From assembly GCA_023614405.1 (NCBI GenBank), contig JAJUPC010000237.1:434001-498000 (forward strand): a stretch of 64,000 nt of DNA. The letters run 5' to 3'. Under the pieces are notes generated by a model that was given only the letters and a program-made list of their open reading frames with translations, did no database searches and was not told the DNA's origin. Position 1 is the stretch's first letter; each line of letters begins with the position of its first letter. Both the position numbers and the translations under genes were made by a program. This document shows positions 26,001 through 39,698 of the stretch, in pieces. This DNA is from Avena insularis. Its lineage: Eukaryota > Streptophyta > Magnoliopsida > Poales > Poaceae.

Positions 26001-28574
26001 TCTGACAATAACACACATGCAATGACTAGTGGATCCATATGTGGTTTGTCAAAAGAACAGACACGCAATGCCATTGGTTGATCCATGTGTGGTTTGTGAC
26101 AATAACACACATGCAATGACCCTAGTGGATCCATGTGTGGTTTGTGACAAGAACACACATGCAATGACCCTAGTTGATCCATGTGTGGTTCATGAAAAAA
26201 CACAAATGCAATGATATTAGTGGATCCATGTGTGGTTTGTGGAAAGAACATACATGCAATGACTATGGTGGATCCATGTGTGGTTTGTGGAAAGAACACA
26301 CATGCAATTACATTGGTTGATCCATATGTGGTTTGTGAAAAGAACACACATGCAATGACTCTAGTGGATCCATATGTGGTTTGTGGAAAGAACACACATG
26401 CAATGACATTGGTTGATCAATGTGTTTTTTGTGACAAGAAAACACATGCAATGCCGCTGGTGGATCCATGTGTGGTTTGTGGAAAGAACACTCATGCAAT
26501 GACATTGGTTGATCCATATGTGGTTTGTGAAAATAACACACATGCAATGACTCTAGGGGATCCATGTGTGGTAGGTGAAAAGAACACACATACAATGCCA
26601 TTGGTTGATCCATGTGTGGTTTGTGACAATAACACACATGCAATGACTCTAGTGGATCCATGTCTGGTTTGTGACAAGAACACACATGCAATGCTATTGG
26701 TTGATCCATGTGTTTTTCATGAAAAGAACACACATGCAATAACATTAGTGGAACCATGTGTGGTTTGAGGAAAGAGCATACATGCAATGACTCTGGTGGA
26801 TCCATGTGTGGTTTGTGGAAAGAACACACATGCAATGACTCTAGTGGATCCATGTGTGGTTTGTGGAAAGAACACACATGCAATGACATTGGTTGATCCA
26901 TATGTGGTTTGTGAAAAGAACACAAATGCAATTACTCTGGTGGATACATATGTGGTTTGTCATTACAAGAACACATGCAATGGCATTGGTGGATCCATTT
27001 GTGGTTTGTGGAAAGAACACACATGCGATGACATTGGTTGATTCATATGTGGTTTGTGACAATAACACACATGCAATGACTCTAGTGGATCCATATGTGG
27101 TTTGTCAAAAGAACACACATGCAACGCCATAGGTTGATCCAAGTTTGGTTTGTGGCAATAACACACATGCGATGACTCTAGTGGATCCATGTGTGGTTTG
27201 TGACAAGAACACACATGCAATGCCATTGGTTGATCCATGTGTGGTTCATGAAAAGAACACACCTGCAATGACATTAGTGGATCCATGTGTGGTTTGTGGA
27301 AACAACATACATGCAATGACTCTGGTGGATCCATGTGTGGTTTGTGGAAAGAACACACATGCAATGACATTGGTGGATCCATGTGGTTTGTGGAAAAAAC
27401 AGACATGCAATGACTCTGGTGGAGCCATGTGTGGTTTGTGGAAAGAACATACATGCAATGACATTGGTTGATCCATATGTGGTTCATGAAAACAACACAC
27501 GTGCAATGACATTGGTGGATCCATATGTGGTTTGTGGAAAGAACACACATGCAATGATTCTTGTGGATCCATGTGTGGTTTGTGAAAAGAACACACATGC
27601 AATGACTCTAGTGGATCCATACGTGGTCTGTGGAAAGAACACACATGCAATGACATTGGTTGATCCATGTGTTTTTTGTGACAAGAACACACATGCAATG
27701 CCACTGGTGGATCGATGTGTGGTTTGTGGAAAGACCACACATGCAAGGACATTGGTTGATCCATATGTGGTTTGTGAAAAGAACACAAATGCAATGACTC
27801 TAATGTTGGTTTTAGTATAAGAACACACATGCAATGACTCTAGTGGGTCCAAATGTGGTTTGTGGAAAGAACACACATGCAATGACTCTAGTGGATCCAT
27901 ATGTGGTTCATGACAAGAACACACATGCAATGCCGTTGGTTGATCCATGTGTGGTTTGTGACAATGACACACATGAAATGACTAGTGCATCCATGTGTGG
28001 TTTGTGACAAGAACACACATGAAATGCCATTTGTTTATCCATGTATGGTTCATGAAAAGAACACACATGCAATGACATTAGTAGATCCATGTGTGGTTTG
28101 TGGAAAGAACGTAGATGCAATGACTCTAGTGGATCCATGTGTGGTTTGTGAAAATAACATATATGCAATAACATTGGTTGATCAATATGTGTTTGTGAAA
28201 ATAATACACATGCAATTACTCTGGTGGATATGTTTGTGGTTTGTGGAAAGAACGCACATGTAATGGCATTGGTGGATCCATATGTGGTTCATGAAAAGAA
28301 CACACATGCAATGATATTGGTGGATCCATATGTGGTTTGTGGAAAGAACACACATGCAATGACTCGGGCGGATCCATGTGTGGTTTGTGGAAAGAACACA
28401 CATGCAATGACTGTAGTGGATCCATATGTGGTTTGTGGAAAGAACACACATGCAATGACATTAGTGGATCCATGTGTTTTTGTGACAAGAACACACATGC
28501 AATGCCACTGGTGGATCGATGTGTGGTTTGTGGAAAGAACACACATGCAATGACATTGGTTGATCCATATGTGG

Positions 28575-29495
28575 TTTGTGAAAAGAACACACATGCAATT
28601 ACTCTGGTGGATAGATATGTGGTTTGTCATTACAAGAACACACATGCAATGGCATTAGTGGATCCATTTGTGGTTTGTGGAAAGAACACACATGCAATGA
28701 CATTGGTTGATCCATATGTGGTTTGTGACAATACCACACATGCAATGACTCTAGTGGATCCATATGTGGTTTGTCAAAAGAACAGACACGCAATGCCATT
28801 GGTTGATCCATGTGTGGTTTGTGACAATAACACACATGCAATGACTCTAGTAGATCCATGTGTGGTTTGTGACAAGAACACACCTGCAATGCCATTAGTT
28901 GATCCATGCGTGGTTCATGAAAAAACACACATGCAATGACATTAGTGGATCCGTGTGTGGTTTGTGGAAAGAACATACATGCAATGACTTTGGTGGATCC
29001 ATGTGTGGTTTGTGGAAAGAACGCACATGCAATGACATTGGTTGATCCATATGTGGTTTGTGAAAAGAACACACATGCAATGACTCTAGTGGATCCATAT
29101 GTGGTTTGTGGAAAGAACACCCATGCAATGACATTGATTGATCCATGTGTTTTTTTGTGACAAGAACACACATGCAATGCCGCTGGTGGATCCATGTGTG
29201 GTTTGTGGAAAGAACACACATGCAATGACATTGGTTGATCCATATGTGGTTTGTGAAAAGAACACACATGCAATTATTCTGGTGGATACATATCTGGTTT
29301 GTCATTACAAGAACACACATGCAATGGCATTGGTGGATCCATGTGTAGTTTGTGGAAAGAACACACATGCAATGACATTGGTTGATCCATAGGTGGTTTG
29401 TGAAAATAACACACATGTAATGACTCTAGTGTATCCATATGTGGTTTGTGAAAAGAACACACATACAATGACATTGGTTGATCCATATGTGGTTT
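28575..29495 (+). repeat. Block matching 25080-26000, copy 2
   Basis: Same monomer order as 25080-26000 at a constant offset of 3494 bp. A partly matching third version follows at about 29610-30060, so the real unit may be larger and mosaic. Confidence 0.65.
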
Positions 29496-30949
29496 GTGAC
29501 AATAACACACATGCATTGACTCTAGTGGATCCATGTGTGGTTTGTGACAAGAACACACATGCAATGCCATTGGTTGATCCATGTGTGGTTCATGAAAAAA
29601 CACACATGTAATTATATTAGTGGATCCATGTGTGGTTTGTGGAAAGAACATATATGCAATGACTCTGGTGGATCCATGTGTGGTTTGTGGAAAGAACACA
29701 CATGCAATGACATTGGTTGATCCATATGTGGTTTGTGAAAAGAACACACATGCAATGACTCTAGTGGATCCATATGTGGTTTGTGGAAAGAACACACATG
29801 CAATGACATTGGTTGATCCATGTGTTTTTTGTGACAAGAACACACATGCAATGCCGCTGGTGGATCCATGTGTGGTTTGTGGAAAGAACACACATGCAAT
29901 GACATTGGTTGATACATATGTGGTTTGTGAAAAGAACACACATGCAATTACTCTGGTGGATACATATCTGGTTTGTCATTACAAGAACACACATGCAATG
30001 GAATTGGTGGATCCATGTGTAGTTTGTTGAAAGAACACACATGCAATGACATTGGTTGATCCATAGGTGGTTTGTGAAAATAACACACATGTAATGACTC
30101 TAGTGGATCCATATGTGGTTTCTGAAAAGAACACACATACAATGCCACAGGTTGATCCATGTGTGGTTTGTGACAATAACACACATGCAATGACTCTAGT
30201 GGATCCATGTCTGGTTTGTGACAAGAACACACATGCAATGCCATTGGTTGATCCATGTGTGGTTCATGAAAAGAACACACATGCAATGACATTAGTGGAT
30301 CCATGTGTGGTTTGAGGAAAGAGCATACATGCAATGACTCTAGTGGATCAATGTGTGGTTTGTGGAAAGAACACACATGCAATGACATTGGTGGATCCAT
30401 GTGTGGTTTGTGGAAAGAACACACATGCAATGACATTGGTTGATCCATATGTGGTTTGTGTAAAGAACACAGATGCATTTAATCTGGTGGATACATATGT
30501 GGTTTGTCATTCCAAGAACACACATGCAATGGCATTGGTGGATCCAATTGTGGTTTGTGGAAAGAACACACATCCAATGACATTGGTGGATCCAATTGTG
30601 GTTTGTGACAATAACACACATGCAATGACTCTAGTGGATCCATATGTGGTTTGTCAAAAGAACACACATGCAACGCCATTAGTTGAGCCATGTTTGGTTT
30701 GTGGCAATAACACACATGCGATGACTCTAGTGGATCCTTGTGTGGTTTGTGACAAGAACACACATGTAATGCCATTAGTTGATCCGTGTGTGGTTCATGA
30801 AAAGAACACACATGCAATGACATTATTGGATCCATGTGTGGTTTGTGGAAACAACATACATGCAATGAGTCTGGTGGATCCATGTGTGGTTTGTGGAAAG
30901 AACACACATGCAATGACATTCGGATCCATATGTGGTTTGTGGAAAAACA

Positions 30950-33339
30950 GACATGCAATGACTCTGGTGGAGCCATGTGTGGTTTGTGGAAAGAACATAC
31001 ATGCAATGACATTGGCTGATCCATATGTGGTTCATGAAAATGACACACGTGCAATGACATTGGTGGATCCATATGTGGTTTGTGGAAAGAACACACATGC
31101 AATGACTCTTGTGGATCCATGTGTGGTTTGTGAAAAGAACACACATGCAATGACTCTAGTGGATCCATATGTGGTTTGTGGAAAGAACACACATGCAATG
31201 TCATTGGTTGATCCATGTGTTTTTTGTGACAAGAACACACATGCAATGCCACTGGTGGATCGATGTGTGGTTTGTGGAAAGACCACACATGCAATGACAT
31301 TGGTTGATCCATATGTGGTTTGTGAAAAGAACACACATTCAATTACTCTGGTGGATACATATGTGGTTTGTCATTACAAGAACACACATGCAATGGCATT
31401 GGTGCATCCATGTGTGGTTTATGGAAAGAACACACATGCAATGACATTGGTTGATCCATACGTGGTTTGTGACAATAACACACATGCAATGACTCTAGTG
31501 GATCCATATGTGTTTTGTCAAAATAACACACATGCAATGCCATTGGCTGATCCATGTTTGGTTTGTGACAATAACACACATGCAGTGACTCTAGTGGACC
31601 CATGTGTGATTTGTGACAAGAACACACATGCAATGCCATTAGTTCATCCATGTGTGGTTCATGAAAAGAACACACATGCAATGATATTAGTGGACCCATG
31701 TGTGGTTTGTAGAAAGAACATACATGCAATGACTCTGGTGGATCCATGTGTGGTTTGTGGAAAGAACACACATGCAATGACATTGGTTGATCCATATGTG
31801 GTTTGTGAAAAGAACACACATGCAATGACTCTAGTGGATCCATATGTGGTTTGTGGAAAGAACACACATGCAATGACATTGGTTGATCCATGTGTTTTTT
31901 GTGACAAGAACACACATGCAATGCCGCTGGTGGATCCATGTGTGGTTTGTGGAAAAAACACACATGCAATGACTCTGGTGGATCCATTTCTGGTTTGTGG
32001 AAAGAACACACATGCAATGATTGTGGTGGATCCATGTGTGGTTTGTGAAAAGAACACACATGCAATGACTCTAATGCTGGTTTTAGTATAAGAACACACA
32101 TGCAATGACTCTAGTGGGTTCAAATGTGGTTTGTGGAAAGAACACACATGCAATGACTCTAGTGGATCCATATGTGGTTCATGACAAGAACACACATGCA
32201 ATGTCATTGGTTGATCCATGTGTGGTTTGTGACAATAACACACATGCAATGACTAGTGGATCCATGTGTGGTTTGTGACAAGAACACACATGCAATGTCA
32301 TTGGTTGATCCATATGTGGTTGGTGACAATAACACACATGCAATGCCATTGGTTGATCCATGTGGTTTGTGGAAAAAACAGACATGCAATGACTCTAGTG
32401 TATCCATGTGTGGTTTGTAGAAAGAACACACATGCAATGATTGTGGTGGATCCATGTGTGGTTTGTGAAAAGAACACACATGCAATGACTCTAATGCTGG
32501 TTTTAGTATAAGAACACACATGCAATGACTCTAGTGGGTCCAAATGTGGTTTGTGGAAAGAACACACATGCAATGACTCTAGTGGATCCATATGTGGTTC
32601 ATGACAAGAACACACACGCAATGCCATTGGTTGATCCATGTGTGGTTTGTGACAATAACACACATGCAATGACTAGTTGATCCATGTGTGGTTTGTGACA
32701 AGAACACACATGCAATGTCATTGGTTGATCCATGTATGGTTCATGAAAAGAACACACATGCAATGACATTAGTAGATCCATGTGTGGTTTGTGGAAAGAA
32801 CATACATGCAATGACTCTAGTGGATCCATGTGTGGTTTGTGAAAATAACATATATGCAATAACATTGTATGATCAATATGTGTTTGTGAAAAGAACACTA
32901 ATGCAATTACTCTGGTGGATATGTTTGTGGTTTGTGGAAAGAACACACATGCAATGGCATTGGTGGATCCATATGTGGTTCATGAAAAGAACACACATGC
33001 AATGATATTGGTTGATCCATATGTGGTTTGTGGAAAGAACACACATGCAATGACTCGGGCGGATCCATGTGTGGTTTGTGAAAAGAACACACATGCAATG
33101 ACTCTCGTGGATCCATATGTGGTTTGTGGAAAGAACACACATGCAATGACATTAGTGGATCCATGTGTTTTTTGTGACAAGAACACACATGCAATGCCAC
33201 TGGTGGATCGATGTGTGGTTTGTGGAAAGAACACACATGCAATGACATTGGTTGATCCATATGTGGTTTGTGAAAAGAACACACATGCAATTACTCTGGT
33301 GGATAGATATGTGGTTTGTCATTACAAGAACACACATGC
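30950..33339 (+). repeat. 2.4-kb block repeated 4051 bp downstream, copy 1
   Basis: About 2.4 kb that recurs at a constant offset of 4051 bp. Private markers include GAAAATGACACACG near 31036, a GACTCGGGCGGATCC monomer near 33053 and a 420-bp tandem repeat at about 32071-32910. It holds most of the longest open frame in the window (585 codons, 30334-32091), which is only uninterrupted satellite. Confidence 0.85.
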
Positions 33340-33584
33340 AATGGCATTAGTGGAACCATTTGTGGTTTGTGGAAAGAACACACATGCAATGACATTGGTT
33401 GATCCATATGTGGTTTGTGATAATAACACACATGCAATTACTCTGGTGGATAGATATGTGGTTTGTCATTACAAGAACACACATGCAATGGCATTAGTGG
33501 AACCATTTGTGGTTTGTGGAAAGAACACACATGCAATGACATTGGTTGATCCATATGTGGTTTGTGACAATAACACACATGCAA
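33291..33584 (+). repeat. 147-bp local tandem duplication (three monomers)
   Basis: A run of 48+48+51 bp is present twice in a row, at 33291-33437 and 33438-33584. It includes the CATTACAAG monomer and the GGAACCATTTG variant. It is absent from the otherwise near-identical copy at 35005-37390, so it arose after that duplication, or was lost from the other copy. Confidence 0.8.
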
Positions 33585-35004
33585 TGACTCTAGTGGATCC
33601 ATATGTGGTTTGTCAAAAGAACAGACACACAATGCCACTGGTTGATCCATGTGTGGTTTGTGACAATAACACACATGCAATGACTCTAGTGGATCCATGT
33701 GTGGTTTGTGACAAGAACACAAATGCAATGCCATTAGTTGATCCATGTGTGGTTCATGAAAAAAAACACATGCAATGACATTAGTGGATCCATGTGTGGT
33801 TTGTGGAAAGAACATACATGCAATGACTCTGGTGGATCCATGTGTGGTTTGTGGAAAGAACACACATGCAATGACAGTGCTGGATCCATGTGGTTTGTGG
33901 AAAAAACAGGGTTGCAATGACTCTGGTGGATCCATGTGTGGTTTGTGGAAAGAACATACATGCAATGACAATGGTTGATCCATATGTGGTTTGTGACAAT
34001 AACAAACATGCAATGCCACTAGTTGATCCATGTGGTTTGTGGAAAAAACAGACATGCAATGACTCTAGTGGATCCATGTGTGGTTTGTGGAAGGAACACA
34101 CATGCAATGATTATGGAGGATCCAAGTGTGGTTTGTGAAAAGAACACACATGCAATGACTCTAGTTGGTCCAAATGTGGTTTGTAGAAAGAACACACATG
34201 CAATGACTCTAGTGGATCCATATGTGGTTCATGATAAGAACACACATGCAATGCCATTGGTTGATCCATGTGTGGTTTGTGACAATAACACACATGCAAT
34301 GACTAGTGGATCCATGTGTGGTTTGTGACAAGAAGACACATGTAATTCCATTGGTTTATCCATGTGTGGTTCATGAAAAGAACACACATGCAATGCCATT
34401 AGTGGATCCACGTGTGGTTTGTGGAAGGAACATACATGCAATGATGCTAGTGGATCCATGTGTGGTTTGTGAAAATAATATACATGCAATAAAATTGGTT
34501 GATCAATATGTGTTTGTGAAAAGAACACACATGCAATTAACCCGGTGGATACGTTGGTTTGTACAAACAACGCACATGCAATGGCATTGGTGGATCAATA
34601 TGTGTTTCATGAAAAGAGCACACGTGCAATAACATTGGTGGATCCATATGTGGTTTGTGGAAAGAACACACATGCAATGACTCTTGTGGATCCATATGTG
34701 GTTTGTGAAAAGAACACACATGCAATGACTCTAGTGGATCCATATGTGGTTTGTGGAAAGAACACACATGCAATGACATTGGTTGATCCATGTGTTTTTT
34801 GTGACAAGAACACACATGCAATGCCACTGGTGGATCGATGTGTGGTTTGTGGAAAGACCACACATGCAATGACATTGGTTGATCCATATGTGGTTTGTGA
34901 AAAGAACACACATGCAATGACTAGTGGATCCATGTGTGGTTTGTGGAAAGAACACACATGCAATGACATTGGTGGATCCATGTGGTTTGTGGAAAAAACA
35001 GACA

Positions 35005-37390
35005 TGCAATGACTCTAGTGGAGCCATGTGTGGTTTGATGAAAGAACATACATGCAATGACATTGGCTGATCCATATGTGGTTCATGAAAATGACACACG
35101 TGCAATGACATTGGTGGATCCATATGTGGTTTGTGTAAAGAACACACATGCAATGACTCTTGTGGATCCATGTGTGGTTTGTGAAAAGAACACACATGCA
35201 ATGACTCTAGTGGATCCATATGTGGTTTGTGGAAAGAACACACATGCAATGACATTGGTTGATCCATGTGTTTTTTGTGACAAGAACACACATGCAATGC
35301 CACTGGTGGATCGATGTGTGGTTTGTGGAAAGACCACACATGCAATGACATTGGTTGATCCATATGTGGTTTGTGAAAAGAACACACATTCAATTACTCT
35401 GGTGGATACATATGTGGTTTGTCATTACAAGAACACACATGCAATGGCATTGGTGCATCCATGTGCGGTTTGTGGAAAGAACACACATGCAATGACATTG
35501 GTTGATCCATACGTGGTTTGTGACAATAACACACATGCAATGACTCTAGTGGATCCATATGTGTTTTGTCAAAACAACACACATGCAATGCCATTGGCTG
35601 ATCCATGTGTGGTTTGTGACAATAACACACATGCAGTGACTCTAGTGGACCCATGTGTGATTTGTGACAAGAACACACATGCAATGCCATTACTTGATCC
35701 ATGTGTGGTTCATGAAAAGAACACACATGTAATGATATTAGTGGACCCATGTGTGGTTTGTAGAAAGAACATACATGCAATGACTCTGGTGGATCCATGT
35801 GTGGTTTGTGGAAAGAACACACATGCAATGACATTGGTTGATCCATATGTGGTTTGTGAAAAGAACACACATGCAATGACTCTAGTGGATCCATATGTGG
35901 TTTGTGGAAAGAACACACATGCAATGACATTGGTTGATCCATGTATTTTTTGTGACAAGAACACACATGCAATGCCGCTGGTGGATCCATGTGTGGTTTG
36001 TGGAAAAAACACACATGCAATGACTCTGGTGGATCCATGTCTGGTTTGTGGAAAGAACACACATGCAATGATTGTGGTGGATCCATGTGTGGTTTGTGAA
36101 AAGAACACACATGCAATGACTCTAATGCTGGTTTTAGTATAAGAACACACATGCAATGACTCTAGTGGGTCCAAATGTGGTTTGTGGAAAGAACACACAT
36201 GCAATGACTCTAGTGGATCCATATGTGGTTCATGACAAGAACACACATGCAATGCCATTGGTTGATCCTTGTGTGGTTTGTGACAATAACACACATGCAA
36301 TGACTAGTGGATCCATGTGTGGTTTGTGACAAGAACACACATGCAATGTCATTGGTTGATCCATATGTGGTTGGTGACAATAACACACATGCAATGCCAT
36401 TGGTTGATCCATGTGGTTTGTGGAAAAAACAGACATGCAATGACTCTAGTGGATCCATGTGTGGTTTGTGGAAAGAACACACATGCAATGATTGTGGTGG
36501 ATCCATGTGTGGTTTGTGAAAAGAACACACATGCAATGACTCTAATGCTGGTTTTAGTATAAGAACACACATGCAATGACTCTAGTGGGTCCAAATGTGG
36601 TTTGTGGAAAGAACACACATGCAATGACTCTAGTGGATCCATATGTGGTTCATGACAAGAACACACACGCAATGCCATTAGTTGATCCATGTGTGGTTTG
36701 TGACAATAACACACATGCAATGACTAGTGGATCCATGTGTGGTTTGTGACAAGAACACACATGCAATGTCATTGGTTGATCCATGTATGGTTCATGAAAA
36801 GAACACACATGCAATGACATTAGTAGATCCATGTGTGGTTTGTGGAAAGAACATACATGCAATGACTCTAGTGGATCCATGTGTGGTTTGTGAAAATAAC
36901 ATATATGCAATAACATTGGATGATCAATATGTGTTTGTGAAAAGAACACTAATGCAATTACTCTGGTGGATATGTTTGTGGTTTGTGGAAAGAACACACA
37001 TGCAATGGCATTGGTGGATCCATATGTGGTTCATGAAAAGAACACACATGCAATGATATTGGTTGATCCATATGTGGTTTGTGGAAAGAACACACATGCA
37101 ATGACTCGGGCGGATCCATGTGTGGTTTGTGAAAAGAACACACATGCAATGACTCTCGTGGATCCATATGTGGTTTGTGGAAAGAACACACATGCAATGA
37201 CATTAGTGGATCCATGTGTTTTTTGTGACAAGAACACACATGCAATGCCACTGGTGGATCGATGTGTGGTTTGTGGAAAGAACACACATGCAATGACATT
37301 GGTTGATCCATATGTGGTTTGTGAAAAGAACACACATGCAATTACTCTGGTGGATAGATATGTGGTTTGTCATTACAAGAACACACATGC
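35005..37390 (+). repeat. 2.4-kb block, copy 2
   Basis: Near-identical to 30950-33339, offset 4051 bp. The match breaks at CATGCCATTGGTTCATCC near 37388, where copy 1 continues with a GGCATTAGTGG monomer. The Copia element inserted about 590 bp further right. Confidence 0.85.
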
Positions 37391-37972
37391 CATTGGTTCA
37401 TCCATGTGGTTTGTGGAAAAAACAGACATGCAATGACTCTAGTGGATCCATGTGTGGTTTGTGGAAATAACACACATGCAATGACTATGGTCGATCCATG
37501 TGTGGTTTGTGAAAAGAACACACATGCAATGACTCTAATGCTGGTTTTAGTATAAGAACACACATGCAATGACTCTAGTGGGTCCAAATGTGGTTTGTGG
37601 AAAGAACACTCATGCAATGACTCTAGTGGATCCATATGTGGTTCATGACAAGAACACACATGCAATGACATTGGTTGATCCATATGTGGTTTGTGAAAAG
37701 AACACACATTCAATGACTCTAGTGGATCCATATGTGGCTTGTGAAAAGAACACACATGCAAAAACTTTAGTGGATCCATGTGTGGTTTGTGAAAAGATCA
37801 CACATGCAATAACATTGGTTGATCCATATGTGTTTGTAAAAAGAACACACGTGCAATTACTCTGGTGGATACATATGTGGTTTATGGAAAGAACACACAT
37901 GCAATGGCATTGGTGGATCCATATGTGCTTAATGAAAAGAACACACATGCAATGACATTGGTGGGTCCATAT

Positions 37973-37977
37973 GTGGT
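37973..37977 (+). repeat. Target-site duplication, left (GTGGT)
   Basis: GTGGT directly before the 5' LTR matches GTGGT directly after the 3' LTR at 46391-46395. It is part of the satellite monomer (ATATGTGGTTTGTG). Confidence 0.95.
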
Positions 37978-39684
37978 TGTTGGAGATATGCCCAAGAGGC
38001 AATAATAAAGTGGTTATTATTATATCTTTATGTTTATGATAAATGTTTACATCCCATGCTATAATTGTATTAACTGGAAACATTAATACATGTGTGTTTT
38101 GTAAACATAAAAGAGTCCCTAGTAAGTCTCTTGTTGAACTAGCTTGTTGATTAGTAGATGATCATGGTTTCCTGATCATGGACATTGGATGTCGTTAATA
38201 ACAAGATCATATCATTAGGAGAATGATGTGATGGACACACACCCATAGTAAGCGTAGCATAAGATCAAGTCATTAAGTTCGTATTGCTATAAGCTTTCAA
38301 ATGCATAGTAACCTAATCCTTCGACCATGAGGTTATTATAATCACCATCACCGGATGGGTACTTTGATGACATCAAACACCTCTTCGTAACTGGGTGGTT
38401 ATAAAGGTGTCATTGGGTATTCTGAAAGTATGTGTTGAAGCGCATGGACCAAGATTGGTATTTGTCCATCCATATGATGGATAGATATGCTCTGGGCCCT
38501 CTCGGTGGAATGTCATCTAGTTAGCTTGCAAGCAAGTGACTAGGTCACAAGGGATGACGTAACACGGAACGAGTAAAGAGTACTTATCAGTACCGAGGAA
38601 GAACTAGGTATGAAGATACCGACGATCAAACCTCAGATAAGTAGAATATCGCGTGACAAAGGGAATTGGTTTCGTATGTTAAATGGTTCAATCGATCAAG
38701 ATATCATCGTTGAGTATGTGGGAGCCGTTATGGATCTCCAGATCCCGCTGGTGGTTATTGATCGGAGAGATGTCTTCATCATGGCTGCATATTCACGAAC
38801 CATAGGGTGACACACTTAAGGTTCGATGTTGTTTTAAGTAGATATGGAATTTGCGTTGGAGACCGAATGTTGTTCGGAGTCTCAGAATGGATCCGGGACA
38901 TCACGAGGAGATCCGGAATGGTCCGGAGAATGAGATTCATATATTGGGGATCATTTTCTAAGTTAGGAAATGTTCTGGAGTGTTTGTATGGAGATTCTAG
39001 AAGGTTTCAGAATGTTCTGGAAGGTTCTAGAAGAGTTCTTGGTGTTTGCTTGAAAACCAAGAAAGGGTCAAGGAAACCTTGTGGGGGCTAGACACGGATT
39101 CGTGGGGGAGGAGGACTCCTCCCTCCTTCCCAATCCGCCGGCCAAGGGAGAGGGGAGTCCTACAAGGACTCGACCTCCCCATGGCGCCTCCTTCCTTTAA
39201 ATAGAGGGGAGGGGGCACCCCCTCCTGGACCTGTCTAATAACAATCCCTAGCCGCCGCCTGTCTCCTCCTCCTTCGCTCTGCTCCGGCTTAGGCGAAGCC
39301 CTGCAGAATTCTCTACTCCATCACCACCACCACCACACCGTCGTGCTGCTGGGATTCCGTGGAGAAGATCTACTACCTCCGCTGCTTGCTGGAACGGGGA
39401 GAGGAAGGTCTGCTTCGACTCCACACGTGTGACCGATTGCCGAAGCGCTGTCGGAACGCGGCGCCGGAAGGATCGTCCACTCGATCTTGAGGTCGGCAAG
39501 TGATCGACTACATCAACCACGAGATCGGTTCTCGAACAAGGCTTTGGAAACTACGAGGGTTAGTACCGATCTATCTCGTTGCACATGTCTAATAGATTAG
39601 ATCTTGTCTTTTATCTAGATTAGATCTAGGTTTTGTTTGTTCTTGCGGTAGAAATTTTTTGTTTTACATGCTACGAACCCATCA
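37978..39684 (+). repeat. 5' LTR of the Copia element
   Basis: 1707 bp, starting TGTTGGAGATATG and ending CCCATCA. By hand count it differs from the 3' LTR by about 58 substitutions and 4 small indels, roughly 3.4%. Open frames inside (for example 38807-39091) recur in the other LTR and are not genes. Confidence 0.95.
39196..39203 (+). promoter_or_regulatory. TATA-like box in the 5' LTR
   Basis: TTTAAATA followed by GAGGGGAGG, at the place where Angela/BARE LTRs carry their TATA box, about 490 bp before the LTR end. It is conserved in the 3' LTR. Confidence 0.6.
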
Positions 39685-39685
39685 G

Positions 39686-39698
39686 TGGTATCAGAGCC
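39686..39698 (+). other. Primer-binding site (initiator Met tRNA)
   Basis: TGGTATCAGAGCC, complementary to the 3' end of plant initiator methionine tRNA. It sits one base after the 5' LTR and is the usual primer site of plant Copia elements. Confidence 0.95.

Larger units (their letters stand above)
5542..37977 (+). repeat. 48-bp minisatellite array, left part (about 675 monomers)
   Basis: Head-to-tail tandem repeat with a 48-bp basic period. Constant landmarks in each monomer are AACACACATGCAATG, then a variable ACTCTAGTG or ACATTGGTT, then GATCC, then ATATGTG or ATGTGTG, then GTTTGTG and GAAAAG, GGAAAG or GACAAG. Length variants are recurrent: 40 bp (contains GGTTTTAGTATAAG), 46 bp (GTGGTTTGTGGAAAAAACAG), 47 bp (ATATGTGTTTGTG) and 51 bp (TTTGTCATTACAAG). 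Because 48 is 16 codons, one plus frame (peptide NTHAMTLVDPYVVCEK) and all three minus frames are usually open. The resulting open frames, up to 585 codons at 30334-32091, are not genes. The array is continuous to the Copia insertion. I do not recognise the monomer as a named satellite. Confidence 0.97.

Noticed and set aside
30334..32091. 585-codon open frame, and dozens of similar frames throughout both array parts
   Set aside because: They are the 48-bp satellite read in a stop-free frame (16-residue repeats such as NTHAMTLVDPYVVCEK). There is no start context, signal peptide, domain or unique flank, and overlapping frames are open on the other strand too.
5542..37977. CRISPR array
   Set aside because: Repeats are directly adjacent with no unique spacers, the unit is variable, and the context is plant DNA.
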